DNA of 64,000 nt, taken from NCBI RefSeq assembly GCF_014641615.1, contig NZ_BMIB01000003.1:186001-250000 (forward strand). The letters are read 5' to 3'. Shown piece by piece: positions 9,585 through 18,059 of this stretch. Numbering within the stretch: the stretch's first letter is position 1; each line of letters begins with the position of its first letter. This DNA is from Filimonas zeae. Its GTDB lineage: Bacteria; Bacteroidota; Bacteroidia; Chitinophagales; Chitinophagaceae. Below the pieces are notes generated by a model that saw only the letters and a program-made list of their open reading frames with translations, was not told the origin of the DNA and made no database searches. Both the position numbers and the translations under genes were made by a program.

Positions 9585-12500
9585 TTAAAAGAAGTTGTAA
9601 GTAAATCCAAACATCAGTTCTGCACCACGTTTAAAGCTGCGGTTTATATATTCATTGCCGTACCATTTACCGCCCGTTGCAGGGTTGGCATATACGGTTT
9701 TAATGGCAGGGTTGAGTATGTTTTTGGCAAAACCTTTAAACAGAATCCGCTTACTCAAACGCTGACTGAATACCAGATCCAGCATGGCAGCCGGGCGCGT
9801 GTACAGGTCAGGCTCGCCGGTCAGGTTTATCTGTATCAATCTTTCACCTACCATATTGAAGGTGGCAGTGATATCGGTACCCAGCACTTTGTTGTTGTAG
9901 TTAAGCCATCCGTTAACGGAGTAAGGAGCCTGCTCAAACAGCGGACTGTTTTTGGGTGCATTACGATCGAGCGACCAGTTGGCGGCCAGGCGTTCCGGTG
10001 TTTTCTTAATATCACTCTGCGCCAGTAACATGTTAGAACCCAGGAAGAAGTTGTGCATGGGCGCCCAGATTTTACCCAGGTCTTTTACAAACTCCAGTTC
10101 TATACCCCACACTCTACCTACGTTAGGATCGTTTTGAAACTGGATAATGGGGTACTCGGGATAAGCTGAATTTAACCCCTCTGTTCTCAGGCTGAACGTT
10201 TTTACCAGCTGATTGTGAATCTGCTTACCAAAAGCCGACACAGCAATTACTTCACCCGGGTTAGGAAACCATTCCCAGCGGAAGTCGATGTTCTCGGTTT
10301 TCTGGTTAATCAGGTTAGGGTTACCCACTACAAGGCCCATCTGAAAAGCATCAAACTCAAACACGTTTGTAATCTCGCGTAACTCCGGGCGTGCCAGTGT
10401 GGTATTGAATGCTGCCCTGAAGTTCATCTTGTCATTGTGAACCCAGGTAGCGTTGATAGAATAATAAGGTTTATAAGAAGTTTTGTATACCGAGTTAGGA
10501 TCTATAGGTCTAACCTGTACTTTACCTTCTGCTCCGGCAGCTGCCAGGGCAGGATCCAGGAATACATTGGCGGTATCTACTGCAGACTGAATGTTTGTTT
10601 TTTCAAAACGTACACCACCTGCCAAACGCAGCTTTTTCAGCAAACGCAGGTCCAGCATGCCGTACAGCGCATTGGTTTCAAAAAAACCTTTGTAGTTGTT
10701 AGGCGATTTCTGGGTATTGTACAGGAAGCCGGTAGAAGGTACCTGTCCTTCGCCGGTAGTGCCGGGCAGGTGAATGCCTACTATGCGGTTGCTCACCAGC
10801 TGATCCAGGTTGCCCTGTACATTGTACAAGGGAGCTTCGCGGTTACCTATAAAATTAGAGCCTGGTAAAAACAATACGTTCTCACCAAAAGTGCGCTCCC
10901 GGTTCAGGTAGTTTACCCCTGTTTTAAATTCCTGCTTTTCACCAAACAGTTTAAAGGGTATGGCCACATCGGCTTTGTAGTTATAGTTGGTTTCTTCCAG
11001 GCTTCTCCATCTGCGTCCGTTAGGCTCTGCCTGTATAACACCGTAGTTACCAAATCCGTTTACATAGCCGGAGGCCAGTGCATAAAAGCGTTCTACATAT
11101 TTCCATTCCAATCCTTCCTCCGTGCCACCCGGCGATCTCTGCTGATAATAACCACCTCCGCTGGGTGCATAATCCACCAGGTTTACATAACGGTAATCCG
11201 GGTTCTCCTGGCCGGAGGTAGAAGTTGCCAGGTTATAGCTGAAGCGGGGGGAGTATTCGCCTTTCAGCAGCTGATGCTCACCCTGCAGGTTGTATGTGCC
11301 CAGTGTACGATAGGTTTGTTTTAATGAATAGATAGTACTGTTTACATCGCCAGACAGGCCGGAATACTGGTACTTTCCATTCAGATGGGTAGTCTGGTTT
11401 TCGCCGCCCCAGCTGCCTACATACTGTAAGCTTATTTCGTGGCGGGCATTGAACCGGTAAGCCAATCCGGCCAGTACGCCATAGTTCAGGGTTTCGGTAC
11501 CTGTGTTTTCCCTATAGGTCTGGTACTTGCCCATAACCAGGTTGTTGGTACTGATAAAGCCCGGAATATTTCTGCGGCTGAAGATATAAGGGTTGCCTGT
11601 AAGTACACCCTGGTAAATGCTGTACTGTGTTAATTCAGCATCATAGATGTCAGTATAACGGCGGTAGTAGTTAGCGCCGGCTATTACACCCAGTTTATGA
11701 TGTTTGAATACGTTATAACTGTTACCAAATGTTACGGAATACAGTTGGTTTAATGGTGCTTTTTTAAACTGAGAAGTAAGTACCGGATCAAACCCCTGCA
11801 TAATATTGTTGATGCGGTTTACTTCTTTACGGCTTTCCAGATCGTAAGTGCTGTTGCTGATGAGCTTTTGTAATTCCTGCGATCCGCCCCGGTATTTGTT
11901 AGCCAGGCCCTGAAAGTCGGCACTCAGCTTTTTGTCTTTGATTTTACCGGCAGTAAACCCCATATCACTGTTCCAGAAACTGTTGTACGTACCGCCCACC
12001 CCAATGTTAGAGTTAAAGCCGCTTTGCACTACAATATCCAGCACCATTTTATCGGGTACCGATTTGGTTTTCAGTTCTATAATACCGGCAGCAGCATCAG
12101 CGGGTTTATCGGCGGCTACTGTTTTATAAATGGTAATGTTATCCAGCAGTGTGGCAGGAATCAGATCCAGCGGAATGGTACTTCTGTCAGGATCGGAAGA
12201 GGCCAGACGTACACCGTTCAGCTGACCAATTACACTACGGTCGCCCAGACCACGGATAGCTACATATTTTTCATCTGTAACCGTTACGCCCGATACACGC
12301 TGTAATGCCTGGGTGGTGGTAATACTGGCAGTACGCTCAATCTGCGCGGCAGAAATAGCATCCTGTACAATGGCCGATTTGCGGCGCTCGTTCAGCACAG
12401 CAATTTCTGTATTGGCACGGCGGCGGGCCTGTACGGTTACCTCGCCCAGTGCGGCGCGGGTATAAGTAAGATCAACCAATACGCTTCTGCTATCAGCAGT

Positions 12501-13073
12501 TAACGTAAAATCGCGGGCCACATAACCGGTAGAGCTGAACGAAAGAATGCTTTCGTCTTCTGCCAGTTGTAAAGAAAAGCTACCATCAGCGGCCGTGGTA
12601 GTACCTTTTTTACCTTCCTTTGGGCGTACGGTTACGCCTCCCAGGGGCTCGCCGGTTCCGGCATCTATTACTTTACCTGATATGCGGCGGGGTGGAGCTT
12701 TGGAAACAATGTTTACAAAGCCGTTGGTAATTTTAAAGGTAAGGCCGGTATTGGCCAGAATGCTTTGCAACGCGTTGCGCACGGTGGTTGGGTTACCATT
12801 GAGCGATACCTTTTTGTGTGCGTTGGTAAAAAGATCATCCCGCAGCAGAAAGCGTACGCCGGAAGCTTTTTCCAGCGCCAGCAGGCCTTCTTTTACGGAT
12901 ACTTCTGTAAGGGAAAGGGTTACCTGCTGATCCAGATTCTGAGATAGGGCAGGGGTGTTGCAACACAACACCATCAATGCAAAACAAACCGCTGGCAGCA
13001 GCAGGCGGCGTTTACGCTGCCTGTTTTTGGGCCGTTGGGTTGCGTTAAAAAACAGTTGTAATGCTATTTGCAT
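9585..13073 (-). CDS. STN-domain TonB-dependent receptor (FecA-like signalling type)
   Basis: 1162 aa. A long basic N-terminus (RQRKRRLLLP) and hydrophobic core give a signal peptide ending near residue 45. The STN signalling domain follows at about 47-125 (SLTEVSVKEGLLALEKASG), then a carboxypeptidase-regulatory-like domain at about 131-210 (ISGKVIDAGTGEPLGGVTV), a plug at about 225-350 (VAIRGLGDRSVIGQLNGVRL) and a barrel to the C-terminal Phe. In FecA systems the STN domain contacts a FecR protein to release an ECF sigma factor; fecR and sigma genes lie just upstream. No SusD gene follows, unlike most SusC loci. Substrate unknown. Confidence 0.95.
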   Translation of the reverse strand: MQIALQLFFNATQRPKNRQRKRRLLLPAVCFALMVLCCNTPALSQNLDQQVTLSLTEVSVKEGLLALEKASGVRFLLRDDLFTNAHKKVSLNGNPTTVRNALQSILANTGLTFKITNGFVNIVSKAPPRRISGKVIDAGTGEPLGGVTVRPKEGKKGTTTAADGSFSLQLAEDESILSFSSTGYVARDFTLTADSRSVLVDLTYTRAALGEVTVQARRRANTEIAVLNERRKSAIVQDAISAAQIERTASITTTQALQRVSGVTVTDEKYVAIRGLGDRSVIGQLNGVRLASSDPDRSTIPLDLIPATLLDNITIYKTVAADKPADAAAGIIELKTKSVPDKMVLDIVVQSGFNSNIGVGGTYNSFWNSDMGFTAGKIKDKKLSADFQGLANKYRGGSQELQKLISNSTYDLESRKEVNRINNIMQGFDPVLTSQFKKAPLNQLYSVTFGNSYNVFKHHKLGVIAGANYYRRYTDIYDAELTQYSIYQGVLTGNPYIFSRRNIPGFISTNNLVMGKYQTYRENTGTETLNYGVLAGLAYRFNARHEISLQYVGSWGGENQTTHLNGKYQYSGLSGDVNSTIYSLKQTYRTLGTYNLQGEHQLLKGEYSPRFSYNLATSTSGQENPDYRYVNLVDYAPSGGGYYQQRSPGGTEEGLEWKYVERFYALASGYVNGFGNYGVIQAEPNGRRWRSLEETNYNYKADVAIPFKLFGEKQEFKTGVNYLNRERTFGENVLFLPGSNFIGNREAPLYNVQGNLDQLVSNRIVGIHLPGTTGEGQVPSTGFLYNTQKSPNNYKGFFETNALYGMLDLRLLKKLRLAGGVRFEKTNIQSAVDTANVFLDPALAAAGAEGKVQVRPIDPNSVYKTSYKPYYSINATWVHNDKMNFRAAFNTTLARPELREITNVFEFDAFQMGLVVGNPNLINQKTENIDFRWEWFPNPGEVIAVSAFGKQIHNQLVKTFSLRTEGLNSAYPEYPIIQFQNDPNVGRVWGIELEFVKDLGKIWAPMHNFFLGSNMLLAQSDIKKTPERLAANWSLDRNAPKNSPLFEQAPYSVNGWLNYNNKVLGTDITATFNMVGERLIQINLTGEPDLYTRPAAMLDLVFSQRLSKRILFKGFAKNILNPAIKTVYANPATGGKWYGNEYINRSFKRGAELMFGFTYNFF

Positions 13074-13173
13074 ACATTTGAAAAATTATAGGTGATTCCT
13101 GTTTGGGATTTTTTTCTGTAATACCACCTGTTGCCTGGCTGACGTGGAAATCTCCGGACAACAGATTCCTGGC

Positions 13174-13200
13174 ACGTTCCCGCATCTGATGCGGGAGCGT
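13174..13200 (-). other. Strong hairpin between fecR and the STN receptor gene
   Basis: A 12-bp stem with one T-G pair and a 3-base loop (CTG): the inner arms are TCCCGCAT and ATGCGGGA. It sits in the 184-bp gap between the fecR stop (13258) and the receptor start (13073). There is no U-run after it on the minus strand, so it is not a standard terminator. It could stabilise one part of a processed mRNA, attenuate transcription into the receptor, or be a mobile palindromic repeat copy. Confidence 0.6.
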
Positions 13201-13257
13201 TTACGGGATTGCTTGCAGCTACATAGTACCTCCTTTTCCGGCTTTACACAGGCTGGG

Positions 13258-14280
13258 TTAATAGATAATTATTTTGTGCTTATTTATCGTGTATTTAAAA
13301 TCACCTATTACACTCAGGCCTTCCAGCAGCTGATGTAAGGTTACCTGGTTGTCTACCGTAACAGTTACGGGCATCGTTTTAAGGTCGGCCCGCTGTATCT
13401 CAAACTGTACATCCCTCCACCGTGTAAGGGTTTCGGCCAGTTCCTGTAAAGGCGTGCCGTTAAATATCAGGCGCCCTTTCAGCCATGCTTCTGCATCCTG
13501 TACCGGAAAGTTGCCTGGGGTTATTTTTCCTTCGGGGGTATAGCTTACCTGTTTACCGGCGGTAAGCAATGCCAGTTGTTTTACCGGCTGGCCGTTCAGG
13601 TATTCATCTACTCTTACCTTGCCGGAGGCAACACCTACCTGCACCTGTTTGCCGGCAAAGGCGGCTATTTTAAAAGTGGTACCCAGTACCTGGGTGTATA
13701 TATTGCCCGTACGTACTTTAAAAGGAATGGCGGGGTTGCCTGCTACCTCAAACCAGGCTTCTCCTTCCAATATTACTTCCCGGCTGGCGTCCTTAAAAGC
13801 AATGGGGTAGCTGAAGGTGCTGCCGGGGCCCAGTACTACACTGGAACTATCTGGCAGGTGAATGGTTGCACGGCGGCCACGTGGTGTGGTTACCGTTTTC
13901 ATAGCCAGGGTATTATCTGCTGTTTTGTGTGCGGTGTTTATTTTACCGGCCATTTTATACAGTACTGCCACACTTAGTAACAATGCCGTCCATACCGCTG
14001 CGCGCTGCCAGTTGCGGCGGCCGATGGTAGGTAAAAACATACGTTTTGTGGTAGCGGTTGCCGGTGTTATGCGCTGGTTCAGCTGCATTTTCCATTCCTG
14101 CAGTTCGTGTGGTGCCGGTTCAAACTTTTCGGCCTGTTGCCAGTGTGCCTGCAAAGTGGTTTCCAGCAATGTTTTTCCTTCCGTAGTGGTAAGGAATTGG
14201 TTTACCTGGGCAGCCTCCTCCGGCGTGCATTCACCTGCTATAAATTTTTGCAGTAAGAGTTTGTTAACCGGATGGGGCAT
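13258..14280 (-). CDS. FecR-family anti-sigma factor
   Basis: 340 aa. A cytoplasmic N-terminal part (about 1-85) that would bind the sigma factor is followed by one membrane segment (about 88-110, AAVWTALLLSVAVLY), the FecR domain at about 130-230 (TTPRGRRATIHLPDSSSVVL, then EGEAWFEVAGN) and a C-terminal DUF4974 domain at about 265-340. Members relay a signal from the STN domain of a TonB receptor to a partner ECF sigma factor. It lies 77 bp downstream of the sigma gene and upstream of the STN receptor gene, the standard order for this three-part switch. Confidence 0.95.
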   Translation of the reverse strand: MPHPVNKLLLQKFIAGECTPEEAAQVNQFLTTTEGKTLLETTLQAHWQQAEKFEPAPHELQEWKMQLNQRITPATATTKRMFLPTIGRRNWQRAAVWTALLLSVAVLYKMAGKINTAHKTADNTLAMKTVTTPRGRRATIHLPDSSSVVLGPGSTFSYPIAFKDASREVILEGEAWFEVAGNPAIPFKVRTGNIYTQVLGTTFKIAAFAGKQVQVGVASGKVRVDEYLNGQPVKQLALLTAGKQVSYTPEGKITPGNFPVQDAEAWLKGRLIFNGTPLQELAETLTRWRDVQFEIQRADLKTMPVTVTVDNQVTLHQLLEGLSVIGDFKYTINKHKIIIY

Positions 14281-14357
14281 ATCAGGTAGTCTTTACCCGG
14301 CATAACACATTTTAATAAAGACAGTACTAATGCAGTTACTACTTTTTTTAAAATATT

Positions 14358-14945
14358 TTATTGCAGCAGAAATAAGAGTAATAATGCACCATTCATATCT
14401 ACCATATTCTCGCGGAAATAACGCAGCGATGCGTTCATGTGGTTGCGTACGGTATGCACCGAAAGACTCATGCGGTCTGCAATTTCATCGTAGGTAAGGT
14501 TTTCTACCCGGCTCAGGTGAAACACCTGGCGGCGTTGTTGCGATAGGCCCTGTAGCTTGTGTTCGTATTGGGTGTATAGTTCTTTACGGAGTACGTTGTT
14601 ATCGGCATCGGTAAAACCGGGCTCTTCTGCTTCCGATAAGTTTTCCAGCGAAAGGGTAAGTAACTGATTTCTGCGCAGGTGGTTGTATAGTGCATTTTTA
14701 GCGCTGCGGAAAAGATAGGGCGTTAGCTCAGTTTGTGCCACAATGGTATCCCGCTTTTGCCATATGCGCAACATTACATCCATAGCCAACTCCTGGGCTG
14801 TTTCCCGGTCTTTTAATAAAGACAGCAGAAAACCGTACAGGCGTTTAAAATACCGGTCGAAGAGTATATTATATGCCTGAATATTATTCTGGCAGCAAGC
14901 ATGCAACAGCTCCTGATCTGTATACTCCTGTAACAATTGCGCCAT
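14358..14945 (-). CDS. RNA polymerase ECF sigma factor (Bacteroidota FecI-like)
   Basis: 195 aa. Region 2 lies at about 25-90 (YNILFDRYFKRLYGFLLSLL, then LAMDVMLRIWQKRD) and region 4 at about 125-180 (LSQQRRQVFHLSRVENLTYD, then an EIADRM/SVHTVRNHM helix-turn-helix). It should direct RNA polymerase to its own operon once the FecR protein at 13258-14280 releases it. It is the first gene of the long minus-strand run through the FAS1 genes to the left edge. A second sigma gene is transcribed away from it, starting 193 bp to the right. Confidence 0.95.
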   Translation of the reverse strand: MAQLLQEYTDQELLHACCQNNIQAYNILFDRYFKRLYGFLLSLLKDRETAQELAMDVMLRIWQKRDTIVAQTELTPYLFRSAKNALYNHLRRNQLLTLSLENLSEAEEPGFTDADNNVLRKELYTQYEHKLQGLSQQRRQVFHLSRVENLTYDEIADRMSLSVHTVRNHMNASLRYFRENMVDMNGALLLLFLLQ

Positions 14946-14964
14946 ACTATCCGTTTCCTGACAG

Positions 14965-14972
14965 CAAACCTA
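14965..14972 (-). promoter_or_regulatory. Candidate -7 element for the sigma/FecR/FAS1 operon
   Basis: On the minus strand the sequence reads TAGGTTTG, an exact match to the Bacteroidota housekeeping -7 pattern TAnnTTTG, 20 bases before the sigma gene start. No convincing TTTG -33 element was found at the usual distance, so this is only a candidate. Confidence 0.4.
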
Positions 14973-15041
14973 AAACTTAAAATAAAGGCGATGGTTGCAG
15001 GATGTATTAAGTCATTGTTAACAGATAGTTACGCCAATTAA

Positions 15042-15076
15042 CCCCGCCGGAAATTTTTTTGAAAAAACTTTTCGGG
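15042..15076. other. Imperfect inverted repeat in the divergent sigma-sigma region
   Basis: CCCCG and CGGGG arms flank an internal TTTTTTTGAAAAAA that can also fold back. It sits between the two divergent ECF sigma genes and lies upstream of both, so it is not a terminator for either. It could be a protein-binding site shared by the two promoters or a leader hairpin for the plus-strand gene. No promoter match strong enough to fix a transcription start was found here. Confidence 0.35.
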
Positions 15077-15138
15077 GCATAAGGGTATATTGCAATCGCA
15101 GGTGTCTGCTACCCAAAACCGAAAACTGTTTCAACAAA

Positions 15139-15720
15139 TTGAAAGTACTTCGCGAAGCAATTATTGACGGTAACGTATTAGAGGGCTACTTCAGACAGTA
15201 TTTTGAAGTATTGCATCGTTATGCCTATACCATTATAAAAGACAGTGATGAGGCTAAAGATGTGGTACAGAATGTATTTCTGCAGTTATGGCAGCGTAAA
15301 AACGATATAGCCATTCAGCAGTCGGTACGTTCCTATTTATATACTGCTACCCACAATACCAGCCTTAACAGTCTGCGCAGCAGCAAAACCCGCAGCACCC
15401 ACCAGCAGGGGGCTGTTGCACAAACGGGCTATACCGGTAATGTGCAGGAGGAGATAGACAGCCGGGAGATACGGAAAGAAATTCTGGCCGCCTTAGACCA
15501 CCTGCCGGATAAATGCCGGATGATTTTTTATAAAAACCGGTTTGAGGAGAAATCGTACGCAGAAATTGCGGCAGAACTGGATATATCGGTTAAAACGGTT
15601 GAGGCCCAGATGGGCAAGGCCCTGCGTATACTGCGCGAAGTATTATCGCAATGGGCGCTGGTGGTATTATTATTAGGAAGTCTGATAAACGAATTAGGTA
15701 AAGTATCCTGTAGTATATGA
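15139..15720 (+). CDS. RNA polymerase ECF sigma factor, second module
   Basis: 193 aa from a TTG start. No in-frame ATG occurs before region 2, so the TTG is the best choice. Region 2 is at about 20-85 (YFEVLHRYAYTIIKDSDEAK, VVQNVFLQLWQRK), region 4 at about 115-170 (LPDKCRMIFYKNRFEEKSYA, then a SVKTVEAQMGKALRIL helix). The C-terminus has an extra hydrophobic stretch (ALVVLLLGSL) common in this Bacteroidota group. The stop overlaps the fecR start (ATGA at 15717), so sigma and anti-sigma are translationally coupled. It is a different lineage from the divergent neighbour (low similarity by eye). Confidence 0.93.
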   Translation: MKVLREAIIDGNVLEGYFRQYFEVLHRYAYTIIKDSDEAKDVVQNVFLQLWQRKNDIAIQQSVRSYLYTATHNTSLNSLRSSKTRSTHQQGAVAQTGYTGNVQEEIDSREIRKEILAALDHLPDKCRMIFYKNRFEEKSYAEIAAELDISVKTVEAQMGKALRILREVLSQWALVVLLLGSLINELGKVSCSI

Positions 15721-16694
15721 ATGAGCAGCTGAACAATAACGGTATAACAGACGAACTGCTGGCGAAGTATTTTGCCGGAGAAGCTGCCCCGCAGGAGGCT
15801 ATGGAAGTAGACGACTGGGTTGCCAGAGGGGAGGAGAATGCACGAGCCTTTCATCACCTTTTTACTGCGTTTCAAAAGGTTTCTGCCGCCTCGTGGCGCA
15901 AACCTGATGCAGATGCTACCTGGCAACAGCTAAAAATGCTGCTGCAGCCTGTAAAAAATACTGCTGTTGTTTTGCGCAAATGGTGGATGGCGGCTGCGGC
16001 TGTTATAACTATTGCGGTAGCAGGTGTGCTGTACCTGCAAAACCGCTCTGTGGAATTGGTGATGAATACTGCTGTTGCAGATTCCGGCACAGTTAAGGAA
16101 ATAAAACTGAGCGATAGTTCCGTAGCTGTATTACATGCGGGCGCAAAATTGTTGTACCCCACCACATTTGCTACAGACAGCCGGAAGGTTATTTTAACCG
16201 GCGAAGCTTATTTTGAAGTAGCCGCTGCTGCTTTAGCCCCCTTTGAAGTGGAAGGCAACGGGGTAAATATACGGGTATTGGGTACTGCCTTTAATACTTT
16301 TGCAACAGACAGCACTGTAGTGGCCGAAGTATATGAGGGGAAAATACAGTTATATAATAATTATGGTAACATAGTGGCAACGGCGGGCCAAACCGGGGTG
16401 TACCACAAACCTACACATCGTTTTTATCTATTGCCGCAGGTAAATAAAAACAGCAATGCCTACGCTACCATGCGCTTTTACTTTGAAAATGAATCTCTGC
16501 AAACTATTTGCGAAACTTTATCTGAAGCCTATCATAAAACCATTACCTTTCGGGCACCGGAACTGGCTGCGTTAAAACTATCGGGCGTATTTGAAAAACA
16601 GTCGCTGGAATATATATTAGAAGTAATAGCAGCTACTTTAAATATTCAATATACCTATGAAGGGAATAATGAAATTGTGTTTACGCAAAAGTAG
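15717..16694 (+). CDS. FecR-family anti-sigma factor, second module
   Basis: 325 aa. N-terminal cytoplasmic part to about residue 85, one membrane segment at about 88-107 (WWMAAAAVITIAVAGVLYL), FecR domain at about 115-215 (ILTGEAYFEVAAAALAPFEV) and C-terminal DUF4974 at about 250-322 (NESLQTICETLSEAYHKTIT). It shares an ATGA overlap with the sigma gene and overlaps the next gene by 26 bp if that gene starts at 16669. In the normal system it would receive its signal from an STN domain; here the only STN domain nearby is in the downstream non-receptor protein. Confidence 0.94.
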   Translation: MNEQLNNNGITDELLAKYFAGEAAPQEAMEVDDWVARGEENARAFHHLFTAFQKVSAASWRKPDADATWQQLKMLLQPVKNTAVVLRKWWMAAAAVITIAVAGVLYLQNRSVELVMNTAVADSGTVKEIKLSDSSVAVLHAGAKLLYPTTFATDSRKVILTGEAYFEVAAAALAPFEVEGNGVNIRVLGTAFNTFATDSTVVAEVYEGKIQLYNNYGNIVATAGQTGVYHKPTHRFYLLPQVNKNSNAYATMRFYFENESLQTICETLSEAYHKTITFRAPELAALKLSGVFEKQSLEYILEVIAATLNIQYTYEGNNEIVFTQK

Positions 16695-17967
16695 CAGGCT
16701 ACTGATAGCCGGCGTGTTTTTATGGAATACGGCTGCCGCGCAACAGGGAAAGGAAACCATTCATATTACCACTTCTACTACAGATATTACCAGCCTTGCC
16801 AAAGACATATCTGCACAAACGGGGTTGAAATATTCACTGAATATGCAAAACACTTCTTTGCGTAAGAAGATAGTGTTGCGACCCGGCAATTATCCGTTAT
16901 CGCAGGTGCTGGAGCAGGTAAAAAAGCAGGCAGGCCTTCAATACAAAATACTGGGTACCCATATATTGTTTGTTGATTACAGTGCAGGCAGTGCTGCTGC
17001 AAAGTCTGCACCCGCAGCAAAGTCTGCGTCCAATGCAAAACCTACGCCTGCTGTAAAGCCTGGGCTTGCTGTAAAACCTGCGCCTGTTACAAAAAACGGT
17101 CAGGCGTTGCAAACGCCATCCAAAGTGGTAAAACGTACCGTGCCTGTTAAGGTGCAGACGCGCATTCATAAACCCACGCCACCCACTTCCGCGGTAAAGG
17201 TGGGGCAGCCTGCTGAGAAGAAAAGCCTGACACCGGTTGACAGTAGTGTTATACCCATTGCTGCCAGGCAGTGGGCTGCTACCGCCAATAACAACACTGC
17301 TTTTTTAATGGCAGCATGGCTTAAAGCAAGAGATACCGTACTGCCTGTACAGCCTGCAAAAAAAGCAGTAGCTACCAGTACCTTGCCTGTGCAGCCTGCT
17401 GCGGTTAATACTGCGGAGCAACCAGATAGAAAACGGGGATGGTGGCAGCCTGTGCTGAAAGTAGGTGTTACAGCGGATGAGTTGTTGTATGCCGGTGCGC
17501 ATGTGCAGGCAGGTTTACAATGGCTGTATGGTATAGCTGCCTGGGGCACCAATTTTAAAAACGCTCAGTTCCGTTGGGGGGCTGGGTTATCATTGCCTGT
17601 TGCCGGTAGCCAGCAGATACATGTTAATTTTACTACAGGTGCTGCTTCGGCCTTTTATGCAGAGGACTCTGCTTACAGGGCCGTGTGGGAAAAAGAAAGG
17701 TTACACCGCCTGGGTATTGCCTGGAGTAAAGATATTGGCAGCCGCTTGAATATACAGGTGCAGCTGCATTACAACCTGCTGCATCAGTCGTTTACTGCTG
17801 CCACCGATACCAGTGCTGCTACAGACAGAAACCCGCTTACCGGCAATTTTGATGAGCGCTACCGCGTGTTTGTACCTCCTTATACGCTTGGCAAAACCAC
17901 AGGTTCCAACACCGCTGATAGATCCTGGCTGGGTATGCAGCTTACTCTTTTTTACCGCTTTTTATAA
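16669..17967 (+). CDS. Orphan STN-domain protein with Ala/Lys/Pro linker and barrel-like C-terminus
   Basis: 432 aa from the ATG at 16669 (an in-frame ATG at 16657 would add four residues). A signal peptide ends near residue 25 (AAAQQ). An STN-like domain lies at about 30-102 (ITSLAKDISAQTGLKYSLN, then PLSQVLEQVKKQAGLQYKIL). A long linker at about 103-245 is rich in Ala, Lys, Pro and Val with short repeats such as AKSAPAAKS and AVKPGLAVKPAP. The last 185 residues are beta-rich with an aromatic C-terminus (MQLTLFYRFL) like an outer-membrane strand. There is no plug or TonB receptor barrel. It closes a sigma-fecR-STN gene trio, so it may be the sensor that drives the second FecR protein. Confidence 0.85.
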   Translation: MKLCLRKSSRLLIAGVFLWNTAAAQQGKETIHITTSTTDITSLAKDISAQTGLKYSLNMQNTSLRKKIVLRPGNYPLSQVLEQVKKQAGLQYKILGTHILFVDYSAGSAAAKSAPAAKSASNAKPTPAVKPGLAVKPAPVTKNGQALQTPSKVVKRTVPVKVQTRIHKPTPPTSAVKVGQPAEKKSLTPVDSSVIPIAARQWAATANNNTAFLMAAWLKARDTVLPVQPAKKAVATSTLPVQPAAVNTAEQPDRKRGWWQPVLKVGVTADELLYAGAHVQAGLQWLYGIAAWGTNFKNAQFRWGAGLSLPVAGSQQIHVNFTTGAASAFYAEDSAYRAVWEKERLHRLGIAWSKDIGSRLNIQVQLHYNLLHQSFTAATDTSAATDRNPLTGNFDERYRVFVPPYTLGKTTGSNTADRSWLGMQLTLFYRFL

Positions 17968-18011
17968 TTCCCGTAAGGGTAATGGCTTTTGCACGGTGTC
18001 TGTGTAGCAGG

Positions 18012-18030
18012 CTGCATTGGTGCAATGCAG
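18012..18030 (+). other. Hairpin between STN-protein gene and epimerase gene
   Basis: A perfect 8-bp stem (CTGCATTG and CAATGCAG) with loop GTG, in the 92-bp gap between two unrelated plus-strand units. It could end transcription of the sigma/FecR/STN unit, but no U-run follows. Confidence 0.4.
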
Positions 18031-18059
18031 GCTATTGCTGGTACCGTAAATTATAACAA

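Noticed and set aside
9585..13073. Calling the STN receptor a SusC of a SusCD pair
   Set aside because: No SusD-like protein follows; the plug lacks the typical LKDAAATAIYG signature seen in the two real SusC proteins here.
16985..17130. CRISPR-like repeats
   Set aside because: The repeats are short, imperfect, unspaced and in frame within a coding linker.
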